Of a stretch of 64,000 nucleotides of DNA, positions 12,059 to 23,700 are shown one piece after another (the first letter of the stretch is position 1; each line of letters begins with the position of its first letter). The position numbers were made by a program, and so were the translations under genes. A model generated the notes under the pieces. The model had not been told where the DNA came from, made no database searches, and saw nothing but the letters and a program-made list of their open reading frames with translations. This DNA comes from Limnoperna fortunei (Eukaryota; Mollusca; Bivalvia; Mytilida; Modiolidae), in contig OX104112.1 of NCBI GenBank assembly GCA_944474755.1, forward strand, positions 22,284,460 to 22,348,459, given 5' to 3'.

Positions 12059-12321
12059 ATTTATCGTGCCTTTACGTCAAGCATCGTCGGACCATTAATT
12101 ATCAAGCTTTTCGATTAAAAGTAATACCGCTGCAATCATACTTAAAGGTAGTTTTTTCTCAACTTAAAAATGTCCTGGGTTGATAGTTATTTTTTTAATG
12201 TATCGAGCTACTTTAGGTACATTCAACATGGCTGCTAATGTGTTTAATTAATCTTTTGTGAACAAAAAACGCTGTTCAAAAATAATTATAGCATTGTACA
12301 ACTGCTTTAATTCAATTTAAT

Positions 12322-12374
12322 TGTGTGTGTGTGTGTGTGTGTGTGTGAGGGTGTGTGTGTGTGTGTGTGTGTGT
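12322..12374. repeat. (TG)n microsatellite
   Basis: About 26 TG dinucleotides with one interruption (gagg) in the middle. Confidence 0.95.
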
Positions 12375-12512
12375 CACTCCTTAATCCTAGAGATGGCTGC
12401 CTACTCCTAAATCCTAGAGATGGCTGGCTACTCATAAATCCTAGAGATGGCTGCCTACTCCTAAATCCTAAAGATGGATGGATGCTCCTCAATCCTAGAG
12501 ATGGCGCTGCCT
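12375..12512. repeat. 27-bp minisatellite
   Basis: Five copies of a 27-bp unit, cctactcctaaatcctagag followed by atggctg, with small changes. It directly abuts the TG microsatellite. Both strands are open through it only because the unit is a multiple of three. Confidence 0.9.
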
Positions 12513-12749
12513 AAGAAACACGCATTAAATTGATTTTACTGATTTATATAATGTATAGTACTATCTTCTACCTATGCTACTCTGCTGACATGACGCGAAC
12601 GTTATATATTTTTATGGTGCGAGTAGTTATGACGAAAACACAGTTACAAGTAATAATTATTTAAAATTAAAAGTCATAAATTAAATGCACCCGTTACATA
12701 TAATATTTTGGAATACTGTCCCTAAAGATCAAGATACTATTTTAGCGAC

Positions 12750-12975
12750 GCCTCGGTGACCGAGGGGTCAAGGTAGTCTGCTTATAGGTTCCATGAAGTC
12801 TCACTACGGCTTGGGTGTACTCGACTCCAATCCTAACTAACAAGGATTACCAGTTTTTCTCGCGAAGTATTTCCCAGGATATTACAAAACAATACAAAAT
12901 AATATAATACAAAACTGGACACCACGATATAGCAGAAAAAATACCTGACATTGGCGTTAAACATTAACAACAAAC
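12750..12975 (+). mobile_element. tRNA-headed SINE
   Basis: The head gcctcggtgaccgaggggtc with aaggtag is a mutated tRNA-like A-box region. The body contains tcgactccaatcctaactaa and caaggattaccag. The 3' core is ctggacaccacgatatagca, then ggcgttaaacattaacaac. An AT-rich expansion interrupts it at about 12880-12920. Family identity is judged from the full-length copies at 35352-35604 and 62452-62711. Confidence 0.85.
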
Positions 12976-13028
12976 GACATTATTGTAAGTACATATTTCC
13001 ATTTTACATTATTAGATTATAATTTATT

Positions 13029-13044
13029 TATTAATTTTTTTTAG
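13029..13044 (+). promoter_or_regulatory. predicted 3' splice site upstream of the TRIM-like ATG
   Basis: A pyrimidine-rich tract ending ttttttttag lies six bases before the ATG at 13051. The intact TRIM-like gene on the minus strand has an acceptor in the same place, so a 5' UTR intron is inferred for both. Confidence 0.5.
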
Positions 13045-13050
13045 AAAAGA

Positions 13051-14716
13051 ATGGCAACGTCCAAACCCATTTGCGATCCATGCTCACGTAAGGAACTGTC
13101 ACCCGTAGTGGCCATAAAGTACTGTACTGATTTTGAGGAAAACCTATGTACGGTCTGTCTGAATGCTCATAGTTCATTCAAAGCATGCGCCTCTCATCAT
13201 TTAATAGATCCTGGATCGTTACCCAAGGAAAAATTATCTGTACAAAGTGGTTGTAAAAAACACGACGAAATGGCACTTGACTTTTTCTGCGTGGAACATG
13301 ATTCTTTATGCTGCCGTTCCTGTATGGCAGAAACGCACCGGACATGTCAAAAATGTGTTCCTGTAGACGTTGCTTCCAAAGGAGTTCGAAGATCACTTAT
13401 GTTAGAAGATGTATCTAGCACAGTATCTAGCTTCGTGGAACTTTGAAAACGCTTATAAGCAACCGCAAAGATAATTTAAAGAGTCTAAATGATGAAGAAT
13501 CAGATGTGCTGAGAAATGTTTCGCTAATTAAATCCAAACTTTTGGAACGCCTAGATGAACTCGAAAAGAAAGTGATATCTGAAATCAAATCAGCTAAGAC
13601 GAAATGCGAGAAGCAAATACAATCTGACAAAGAAACATTATCTACACTGATGGAATCTCTGGACGAGGTTACCAGTAAATTAGAGCTTGTTCAAAACACG
13701 GATCAGAGAACCAGCTATTTATTTTATTAAACTCGTATAAATGGAAAATTTCCGACTACGATATTAAATTACAAAAAATAATAGCATCGATGTTGACCTG
13801 TAAAATTTCGTTAAAAAAATCTCAACAGCAACAACTCCAGATCGAATCCTTGGGGTCAGTACAAATTGAGTCTACACCATGTCCGATCAAGTATAAACCA
13901 TCCAAATCAAATCAAGCTCAGGTTTTACCGACAACAATTCAGATGCCAACAAAGTTCGACTTTGACATGAAATTAGATATTAAGTCTACCGATGATGTCG
14001 GGATAACCAGTATTGCTGTGACACACGACAACCGTCTACTACTCTGTAACTATTACAGTCCCAAGTTACTGGTATACAGTGACCGTGGTGAGTACCTACA
14101 GGATTGTACGTTATCTGATCAACCATGGGGTATTGCTATTATACCAGGTGAAGATAAAGCTGTAGTATCTCTACCTGGCCAGAGATCAATACAGTTTGTT
14201 GACATAAAATCAATGAAGTCCGTTGGTACACATTCTGTACCTGGTGTGTGTTGGGGTATAGCTGTTGTCGGTGATAAGATCTGTGTTGGTGGTCGTGGTG
14301 GGAAGATTTACATCCTCAGTAAACAAGGGAAGACAATAACTACAATAACTGTACCTGGTGGTGGTGTGATTGAATACCTACATCCGGGTCCACAGGATAG
14401 TGTCTGCTATACTGACTATGACAATAACACAGTAGGCTGTGTCAAACTCAGTGGAGAAGTACGTTTTACATGTAAACCTGAAAACTTCAATAGACCTAGA
14501 GCTGTGACTACTGACAGGGGAGGTAACCTGTACATTGCTTGTAGGGACTCAAATAACATACATCGACGTTCGGCAGACGGAAACGTCATTGACGTCATAT
14601 TGGATCATGACAAGAAAATTAGTAATCCGTTGGGTCTGTCATTTAGTAGAAATTATCGCAATTTGTTTGTGACAAACGATAATGGAGAGTCGGTTTTCGT
14701 CTTTTCTTGTTCATAA
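13051..14716 (+). pseudogene. B-box / coiled-coil / NHL-like TRIM-family gene, frameshifted
   Basis: Three collinear segments in three frames (13051-13446, about 13440-13705, about 13703-14716) make one TRIM-like protein of roughly 555 residues. The first has B-box 1 (C8, C11, C25, C33, C36, H40, H49) and B-box 2 (C68, H71, C80, H83, C88, C91, H96, C99). There is no RING. The second is a charged coiled coil (LERLDELEKKVISEIKSAKT). The third is a beta-propeller of NHL type with ITSIAVTHDNRLLLCNYYSP, WGIAIIPG, WGIAVVG and LYIACRDSNNI. The breaks are a one-base loss near 13440 and a shift near 13703; another small indel near 13790 is possible. One zinc ligand of B-box 1 is also changed: Phe28 where the intact paralogue has Cys28. 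TRIM proteins of this class act in ubiquitin-linked or antiviral signalling, but no function can be given for this locus. A sequencing error at either site is the main alternative to a pseudogene. Confidence 0.8.
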
Positions 14717-14912
14717 TACGTGACTAGCATAGTGATTAGTTGGTATGTATTTGCATGTTTATTTCCTATGACAATTTTTAATTTCGGATATAATTTAGGT
14801 AATAGATTATACGTTTACGAACGTGACGACACGACGATATATCTACATTACAGAAAACGATATATACAGACCAGACAACCATTTTTGTTGGGATTATCAA
14901 AAAAGAAATTGC

Positions 14913-14918
14913 AATAAA
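14913..14918 (+). promoter_or_regulatory. candidate polyadenylation signal of the TRIM-like locus
   Basis: AATAAA about 200 bases after the stop at 14714-14716, followed by a second close variant (aataaaa). The sense and spacing fit a 3' UTR of this gene. Confidence 0.4.
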
Positions 14919-14920
14919 AA

Positions 14921-15642
14921 TAAAACATTTATCCATGTACTTTTGTTTACAAATTTATTTTATGTAGTTATTGCATGTAGTCGAATTAAATTGCTATGAA
15001 CTTTATAATTAAAGTGAAGAAAAATGCATTTACTGTGCTTTTTAGATTTTCTGATTTTCTTCTGTGATGCGTAATTCAACAAAGCCGGAGTTAACACAAT
15101 TGGAACACCAACCCCGATAAATTGAACTAAATATGTTGCAGTTTATTTAAAAATATATATATCTATCGATAGAAAACAAATTTCCTAGTGCCTGAACGGG
15201 CGCGTATGGCTAGTGGTCTAGGAGCTGTCGAAAACAAGTGAAATAAGTCGCACTAGATAGCTCTTAGTTAGCCGCCCCGGCTATTGCCGCGATAGCTACT
15301 TGTCACCATAGCATAACAACTCAATAGCTATTCGGGAAATTTTATAACACTCATCAATCTTTCAGCTGTACATATAGGTTATATTTAATTGAAGCAGGAA
15401 GCGGTCTACATTTTATTTAGACAACACTATTAATAGATGATTTGTTTTACGCCGATCTCAACAATTATTCGGCTATTAAAATGTTTACACTTTTTTTTCG
15501 ACGCGGACGTCTCGTTGACAATTCCCGTCATGGTGGTAAATTTCAAGATTTTAGTAGCTTGACTCGAACTGAAAGATATTCATAAATGTTTTTTCTTAAT
15601 ATTGTTTAGCTAATGTGGATACAACACTATTACTGGTAGAAT
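14921..15642. other. no gene recognised
   Basis: Non-coding. A GC-richer patch at about 15180-15310 (cctgaacgggcgcgtatggc) stands out from the AT-rich surroundings but folds into no convincing RNA and has no frame. Confidence 0.5.
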
Positions 15643-16108
15643 CAGTTTGGTTCGCTGTTTCTACAGCGGTTAACGTTATTGTGTTTACATTTAACATTTG
15701 GTTCGTTGTTTCTACAGCGATTAACGTCATTGTGTTTACATTTAACATTTGGTTCGTTGTTTCTACAGCGGTTAACGTTATTGTGTTTACATTTAACATT
15801 TGGTTCGTTGTTTCTACAGCAATTAACGTCATTGTGTTTACATTAAACATTTGGTTCGTTGTTTCTACAGCGATTAACGTCATTGTGTTTACATTTAACA
15901 TTTGGTTCGTTGTTTCTACAGCGATTAACGTCATTGTGTTTACATTTAACATTTGGTTCGTTGTTTCTACAGCGGTTAACGTCATTGTGTTTACATTTAA
16001 CATTTGGTTCGTTGTTTCTACAGCGATTAACGTCATTGTGTTTACATTTAACATTCGGTTCGTTGTTTCTACAGCGGTTAACTTTATTGTGTTCGCATTT
16101 AACAATTG
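15643..16108. repeat. 51-bp tandem repeat, open in several frames
   Basis: Nine copies of a 51-bp unit (catttggttcgttgtttcta, then cagcggttaacg, then ttattgtgtttacatttaa). The period is 17 codons and the unit holds no stop in several frames. A 196-residue plus-strand frame (15615-16205) repeats NIWFVVSTAINVIVFTF, a hydrophobic stretch, and a minus-strand frame (15596-16105) repeats MLNVNTMTLIAVETTNQ. Substitutions among copies (gcggtt, gcgatt, gcaatt) show no codon-position bias that I can see. A minisatellite is favoured over a gene. Confidence 0.9.
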
Positions 16109-16447
16109 GTTCGACTGGGAGAAAAATACAAGTGGTGATTTTATTTTTCTTCTCGCCAGATTAAACTTTATTATAAATATAAAAAAGCCCGTATGGATAT
16201 CTTAAACTGTTGTACAATTTCAAGGTTGCACTTGATAAATGAAAAAAAACATTTTTGTAATTCAAATATCAAATTTGTATTTATCTCTGTTAACTAAATT
16301 GAATTATGGGTGCACAATGTTGTTATATATTTAAAATCCTCATACAAATATTAAAAACAAAACAAAACAAAAACAACACAAAACAGACAAACAGTTAAAG
16401 CAACAATGAAACGAAACGAAGAGGTCTTCAAACATCATGTCATTGTT

Positions 16448-16668
16448 GGTCTCTCGGTGGCAGAATGGTGAAGGTAGTTAGTCATCTGCTATTCATCCCG
16501 TGCCTATCAACGGTTCGAGCCTCACTATGGACAGGATGTGATCGATACCAATCTTAATTGATAGGGATTGCCAGCCGTAAATTGATGGTTTTCACTTTAT
16601 TTTCTGGCTTTTTCTACCAACAATGAACACCACGATATATCTGATAAATTAAGTGGCATTAATCTCCA
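16448..16668 (+). mobile_element. tRNA-headed SINE, diverged
   Basis: The head is ggtctctcggtggcagaatg then gtgaaggtag. B-box-like ggttcgagcctcac sits about 60 bases later. The body contains cttaattgatagggattgcc and the 3' core caccacgatatatctgataa then gtggcatt. It is the same family as 35352-35604 but with more changes. Confidence 0.8.
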
Positions 16669-16684
16669 ATTAGGTCCGTTTACT

Positions 16685-17030
16685 GGTATACTAGTACCAG
16701 GCATAAATACCTATAATGCTGGTAAACCAGTACTATGATATATACTGCCACAGCAGGCACATTAGCCATACCAGTACAAGATAAAATACAGGTATCCAGT
16801 TACCAGTAACATTTAATAGTATTACAGTACCAGTCACACTGTTATAAAATTATCAGTCACAGACTGGTCTACTAGATACAGGCTCATTACTGGAATATCG
16901 TTACCAGACACAGTGTTGGTATACTGGTACCAGACACAATACATATATACAGGTTCCAAGCACAGTAACTATACACCAGTACCAGACACAGTACCTATAC
17001 ACCAGTACCAGACACAGTACTAGTTCAAAA
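16685..17030. repeat. degenerate CCAGTACC-rich repeat
   Basis: Loose tandem repetition of accagtacc, ccagacacagtac and ctatacacc words, clearest at 16905-17025 with a period of about 24 bp. The minus-strand open frame here (CVWYWCIVTV) is a shadow. Confidence 0.75.
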
Positions 17031-18220
17031 ATGTAATGCAGTATTCCCTTTCCTAAATTTAATTTTACGTAATATGTATACATACAAGAGCTGATTTTAT
17101 TGATATTAGCGCCGTAGAAATCGAGTTGAATCCAAATATTCGCTGTCAATCATAATTCATAAGTTAACAACATGGCAAAACCGCTCCCCTGCTATTATGA
17201 TAGCTATTGCTTTCTTTAACAAAAATAACAACGACTGGTTAACTGCAGATTCATACTTATTTTATTTTTATTTTTGCTTGCTCCCATGAATCGGAATAAC
17301 GAAATCTTAAGAAATTTTTCTGCTAATATCATGGTATATATTTTTTTAAGAGGGGGAGGGATCTGCACTGGGGAACGGTCGAAAACCGGATTACCCTTCA
17401 TGAATTTCTAGGTACTTTATTTTGCAAGTAATACAAAAATATAGGTATTTTCTGTAACATAAGAAGGATAACTCGACTACTATAAAATATACCGTGTTGA
17501 CAAACATTGTAAGAAGTACGACCGATAAAGTTTGATCAAAGATCAAATATTTGTGTATTTAAGCGGGAGGTTTGGCATGCCATAAAACCTGGTTTAACCC
17601 ACCATTTCTTTAGAAATGCCTGTATTATGGCAGGACCATTGCTGTAGTTACTATATGTTTGATTGTTGGTTCTGGAGTTGCTAGTTTCTCGGACTTTGAT
17701 TTGTGGATTTACTTGTTTCACAGTGTCATCAGTGTTCGGTATTTTGTTTTTACCTTCATTTATTGACAAAAAATCGATTATATAGGTCAATGCGAACTTG
17801 CTATTGTCATGGTCTTGTAGTTGCAGGTTATTGTTTTAACATTACTTTATACATTTTGGGTTGCACTGTATTATTAGTTTTTGCTTTGTATCTAAAATGT
17901 AAAATGTAATTGATAAAAAAATGCACGGTTCTAATACCAGGGCCAACTGCTTCATTTGCAGACAACTTAATCAATCTAGGATTCGATAGTCAACAGAATA
18001 AGTTTTTTGATCGGCCATATTGTAACATATGCCTCTTGTCTATAAATTTTACTGTAGTATTAATCCGATTTTAGTTTTGTGAACTGTTTCTCTAAGTGTG
18101 AAAAAAATATTTCAAATATAAATCACAATTGAATTTTTTTTTCTCATTTGTTGATTAGTTTAAAATAATTATTTCATTAACAAAACAACTTTTAATTGGG
18201 CACATTTCACAACTGTAGCT
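17031..18220. other. no gene recognised
   Basis: AT-rich. Short open frames at 17216-17401, 17536-17790 and 17703-17909 have no recognisable domain and overlap on opposite strands. Confidence 0.5.
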
Positions 18221-18278
18221 GAAAAAAATATTTATTGCCAGTTGTTTTTAAAACAACTGGCAATTCATATTTTTTCAA
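18221..18278. repeat. foldback with perfect 15-bp arms
   Basis: attgccagttgtttt - t - aaaacaactggcaat is a perfect palindrome at 18234-18264 with a one-base centre. A further imperfect match (gaaaaaaatat against atattttttc) extends it on both sides. Confidence 0.85.
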
Positions 18279-19436
18279 CAACTGGAAATAAATCTGATTT
18301 TACCTGATTAGGATATTGTGTTGGCTAGGAAATTTGTGTGGAAATGCGTATGATAGTAATGAAGTTTTATTTGTATTCCAGAGAACCATTTTGATACAGC
18401 ATACAACATCAGTAATACAACTTCATGCTTCACTAATATGTACGATTTACTGAAAACAAAAACAAAACCGTCTTCAGTATAAGAACAGACAATAACTAGA
18501 AAGAACACGTAATATGCATATACAACCAACCTTCATTACATAAAATTAATGAAAGGCAAACACAAATGTATACACTTTGCTAATCTAATAACGATTTTTT
18601 ATGTATGCATTATTATCCAACAAAACCTAAAATTTAGATTAACATTCCGCATACAGTTATCACGGTGACAAATCGAACACACCGCGCCTGTGCTACCGAA
18701 ATTAAACGACTAGAAATTACATTTCATGCATGAAAATACGTCCAATTGTGATTTAAACCTTATGAATAATATTAAAAACTGCTTTATAGTAGCAATTACA
18801 CATCTGTATTAAAAAACTCACCAATTATGAAATATCTCCACATAATCAACACATTTACTGTCCGTTCGGAACACTCTGAATGCCTAACAAAAAACTATGC
18901 ATACACACAATGTAATCGTTGAAAAATATTGTTGTCCACTAGAAAAATTGGACATTACAGATATCTTTTCTCATATAAATGCTAATATTTATCTTTTTTT
19001 CGCGCTACTTGGAGGTAACGATGTGATACGAAACAGGGATACGAAAAATACATTGTGACGTCATTTGCAGGCATTCAAAGAATATTTTTTTATGTATATC
19101 CGCTTATAAACAAATTTCTATGCATTACCAATGACATTTAGTGTGTTATTTTATTTTGAATTTAGATAATTTTTCCTTTTTTATTTGTTCTCTTTGTTAA
19201 TGCTACGCTATTTATACTGTTATAGTCTGGACTATGCTCTGTTTCCGCGTTACAAAATTTGACCACGCAAATCACATTTGTTAAATCATAAGAGAAAAAG
19301 ATTTCGCAAACAGTAAGAATTGCATATCGAATGATATCTTATCTTGTTGATAATATAAAGCAATATTCTCACTCATTGTGAAGCATATTGGTCTCACAGT
19401 TGGTGAGATTTAACGCACCCCTTTCATAAAATAGTA
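18279..19436. other. no gene recognised
   Basis: AT-rich non-coding DNA. TGACGTCA occurs at 19056-19063. No coding frame of note. Confidence 0.5.
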
Positions 19437-19556
19437 CAGGTCGGGGGTTTTCTCCGGGTACTCCGGCTTCCTCCCCCAATAAAAACTGGACGCCATGATA
19501 TAGCTGAAAAATTGCTGAAATTGGCGTTAAACTCCATCAAACAAACAAACAAACAT
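19437..19556 (+). mobile_element. SINE, 5'-truncated
   Basis: Starts inside the SINE body (aggtcgggggttttctccgg then gtactccggcttcctccc). It continues through ctggacgccatgatatagct, gaaaaattgctgaaattggc and gttaaactcc, and ends in caaacaaacaaacaaac. The tRNA head is missing. Confidence 0.85.
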
Positions 19557-19591
19557 AAAATAGTATTCTTATAAACGTTAACCAGTGGGTT

Positions 19592-19594
<3 letters not shown>

Positions 19595-19622
<28 letters not shown>
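19595..19622. repeat. (CAAT)n microsatellite
   Basis: Seven CAAT/AATC tetranucleotides in tandem. Confidence 0.9.
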
Positions 19623-19623
<1 letters not shown>

Positions 19624-20407
19624 GACCGATGACATTTTGCAACTCATAAACATAGACGTTACCAGTAGGTTGAACAATAAATCTTTGTTTCGTTTAGTTT
19701 GACAACTTCAATATTAACAAGAAAACGAAATTATCTGTGCCTCTCAATTTATGTAACAATAGTGGTACACGGCAAAACAAACACGTTTACACAAACACTT
19801 ACACCGGAGAACTCTGTTCACAACATAAACTAGGGAGAGAAAAAAAACACCGCTGGGAGGGCTACGCGGGAAAATCTAAGACACCCGCGTCAAGGATATA
19901 TTTTGGTCTCCAACACGTAGACCAGAAATATTTTCCCTTTGCTGTCTGGAATTGTCCCGCATCGCCCTCCCAACTGAATGCGTTAGTCATGTAAGTTAGA
20001 TGTACACCGGAGCATGTCTGAAATGTGAGCTAGATGTATACAGCATGTTATAGATGTTAGATAAATGTATCGCGGAGTGTGCTAGAAATGACATGACATG
20101 TAAACAAAGCCGTGTTAAAATTCCAATAAATTTAGTTCGCACATGCGCAAGTTAATTTTCGTTGCAGTCGTTTAAATTTCATTTAAAAAACTCAATTTTT
20201 TAAACCATAATCATCGTTACTGTTGATAAAGTTGTTATTTTAAGTCTGAATTCTGCGATTGTCATGATTCAACATTCTGTCATTCAATTATATTTCCATC
20301 GCTCTACATTATGACACACGGGAGGTACGTGAAACAGCCATTCACTAGCGCACATTTATATGTCGCTTCACTGTACAGATTATCGTATTTGTCATAATCA
20401 GAATCGA
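19623..20407. other. no gene recognised
   Basis: An 85-codon frame at 19737-19994 has no domain, no supporting splice pattern and an average composition. Nothing else was seen. Confidence 0.5.
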
Positions 20408-20564
20408 AATAATTCGTGGATACCATACTTTATTGTCGTTTAAACATGGGTTGGCATTATATTCATGATATCATACCCCTCGCTATCGCTGGGGGCAGAA
20501 TATTCAAGAATATAATGCCCACCCATGTTAAAACAACAATAAAGTATGGTATCCATGAATTATT
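20408..20564. repeat. foldback element, long arms
   Basis: A 157-bp inverted repeat with arms of about 65 bp. Left arm begins aataattcgtggataccata and includes aacatgggttggcattatat; right arm ends tatggtatccatgaattatt. The tip is acccctcgctatcgctgggg, again a GC-rich stem-loop. It abuts a SINE fragment on its right, so it may have inserted into that SINE. Confidence 0.85.
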
Positions 20565-20660
20565 TCTTAATTGATAAGGCATGCTTGTTTTCCCGCTATA
20601 GGTATTTACCAGATAATCCGTCTTCCCACTATTCAACCTGGGACGCCATGATATGAAAGG
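20565..20660 (+). mobile_element. SINE fragment
   Basis: tcttaattgataaggcatgc then ttgttttcccgc corresponds to the SINE body (cttaattgacaaggattgcc, then ttttcct), and cctgggacgccatgatatga matches the 3' core. The head is cut off exactly at the foldback. Confidence 0.7.
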
Positions 20661-20730
20661 TATAAACAAATAATAAACCTTAAAATTGCTGTCTTCTGTT
20701 ATAACTAAAGACTACGAACATTAATAAGAA

Positions 20731-23700
20731 ATCTATTACATTTCAAACAACGGTATAAATAGTGCAATATAGTAAATAGTTGGATGATGACTCGACATAA
20801 TCACACGTACATTTAGGCATAGAATTCCTCAGAATAGTTGGATGATGACTCGACATAATCACACGTATATTTAGGCATAGAATTCCTCCCAATAGTTGAG
20901 TAATGACTCGACATAATCACACGTATATTTAGGCATAGAATTCCTCCCAATAGTTGGATGATGACTCTACATAATCACACGTATATTTAGGCATAGAATT
21001 CCTCCCAATAGTTGGATGATAACTCGACATAATCACACGTATATTTAGGCATAGAATTCCTCCCAATAGTTGGATGATAACTCGACATAATCACACGTAC
21101 ATTTAGGCATAGAATTCCTCCCAATAGTTAGATGATGACTCGACATAATCACACGTACATTTAGGTATAGAATTCCTCCCAATAGTTGGATGATGACTCG
21201 ACATAATCACACGTATATTTAGACATAGAATTCCTCCCAACAGTTGGATGATGACTCGACATAATCACACGTATATTTAGACATAGAATTCCTCCCAATA
21301 GTTGGATGATGACTCGACATAATCACACGTATATTTAGGCATAGAATTCCTCCCAACAGTTGGATGATGACTCGACATAATCACACGTATATTTAGGCAT
21401 AGAATTCTTTCCAATAGTTGGATGATGACTCGACATAATCACACGTATATTTAGGCATAGAATTCCTCCCAATAGTTGGATGATGACTCGACATAATCAC
21501 ACGTATATTTAGACATAGAATTCCTCCCAATAGTTGGATGATGACTCGACATAATCACACGTATATTTAGGCATAGAATTCCTCCCAATAGTTGGATGAT
21601 AACTCGACACAATCACACGTACATTTAGGCATAGAATTCCTCCCAATAGTTGAATGATAACTCGACATAATCACACGTACATTTAGGCATAGAATTCCTC
21701 CCAATAGTTGAATGATAACTCGACATAATCACACGTACATTTAGGCATAGAATTCCTCCCAATAGTTGGATGATAACTCGACACAATCACACGTACATTT
21801 AGGCATAGAATTCCTCCCAATAGTTGAATGATAACTCGACATAATCACACGTACATTTAGGCATAAAATTCCTCCCAATAGTTAGATGATGACTCGACAT
21901 AATCACACGTATATTTAGGCATAGAATTCCTCCCAATAGTTAGATGATGACTCGACATAATCACACGTATATTTAGACATAGAATTCCTCCCAATAGTTG
22001 GATGATGACTCGACATAATCACACGTATATTTAGACATAGAATTCCTCCCAATAGTTAGATGATGACTCGACATAATCACACGTACATTTAGGCATAGAA
22101 TTCCTCCCAATAGTTGGATGATAACTCGACATAATCACACGTACATTTAGACATAGAATTCCTCCCAGTAGTTGGATGATAACTCGACATAATCACACGT
22201 ACATTTAGGCATAGAATTCCTCCCAATAGTTGAATGATAACTCGACATAATCACACGTACATTTAGGCATAGAATTCCTCCCAATAGTTGGATGATGACT
22301 CGACATAATCACACGTATATTTAGGCATAGAATTCCTCCCAATAGTTGGATGATAACTCGACATAATCACACGTATATTTAGGCATAGAATTCCTCCCAA
22401 TAGTTGGGTGATAACTCGACATAATCACACGTACATTTAGGCATAGAATTCCTCCCAATAGTTAGATGATGACTCGACATAATCACACGTACATTTAGGT
22501 ATAGAATTCCTCCCAATAGTTGGATGATGACTCGACATAATCACACGTATATTTAGACATAGAATTCCTCCCAATAGTTGGATGATGACTCGACATAATC
22601 ACACGTATATTTAGACATAGAATTCCTCCCAATAGTTGGATGATGACTCGACATAATCACACGTATATTTAGGCATAGAATTCCTCCCAACAGTTGGATG
22701 ATGACTCGACATAATCACACGTATATTTAGGCATAGAATTCTTTCCAATAGTTGGATGATGACTCGACATAATCACACGTATATTTAGGCATAGAATTCC
22801 TCCCAATAGTTGGATGATGACTCGACATAATCACACGTATATTTAGACATAGAATTCCTCCCAATAGTTGGATGATGACTCGACATAATCACACGTATAT
22901 TTAGGCATAGAATTCCTCCCAATAGTTGGATGATAACTCGACACAATCACACGTACATTTAGGCATAGAATTCCTCCCAATAGTTGAATGATAACTCGAC
23001 ATAATCACACGTACATTTAGGCATAGAATTCCTCCCAATAGTTGAATGATAACTCGACATAATCACACGTACATTTAGGCATAGAATTCCTCCCAATAGT
23101 TGGATGATAACTCGACACAATCACGCGTACATTTAGGCATAGAATTCCTCCCAATAGTTAGATGATGACTCGACATAATCACACGTACATTTAGGCATAA
23201 AATTCCTCCCAATAGTTAGATGATGACTCGACATAATCACACGTATATTTAGGCATAGAATTCCTCCCAATAGTTAGATGATGACTCGACATAATCACAC
23301 GGATATTTAGACATAGAATTCCTCCCAATAGTTGGATGATGACTCGACATAATCACACGTATATTTAGACATAGAATTCCTCCCAATAGTTAGATGATGA
23401 CTCGACATAATCACACGTACATTTAGGCATAGAATTCCTCCCAATAGTTGGATGATAACTCGACATAATCACACGTACATTTAGACATAGAATTCCTCCC
23501 AGTAGTTGGATGATAACTCGACATAATCACACGTACATTTAGGCATAGAATTCCTCCCAATAGTTGAATGATAACTCGACATAATCGCACGTACATTTAG
23601 GCATAGAATTCCTCCCAATAGTTGGATGATGACTCGACATAATCACACGTATATTTAGACATAGAATTCCTCCCAATAGTTAGATGATGACTCGACATAA

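Noticed and set aside
19737..19994. 85-residue frame as a gene
   Set aside because: No domain, no repeat family match and no supporting signals; chance open frame is likely.
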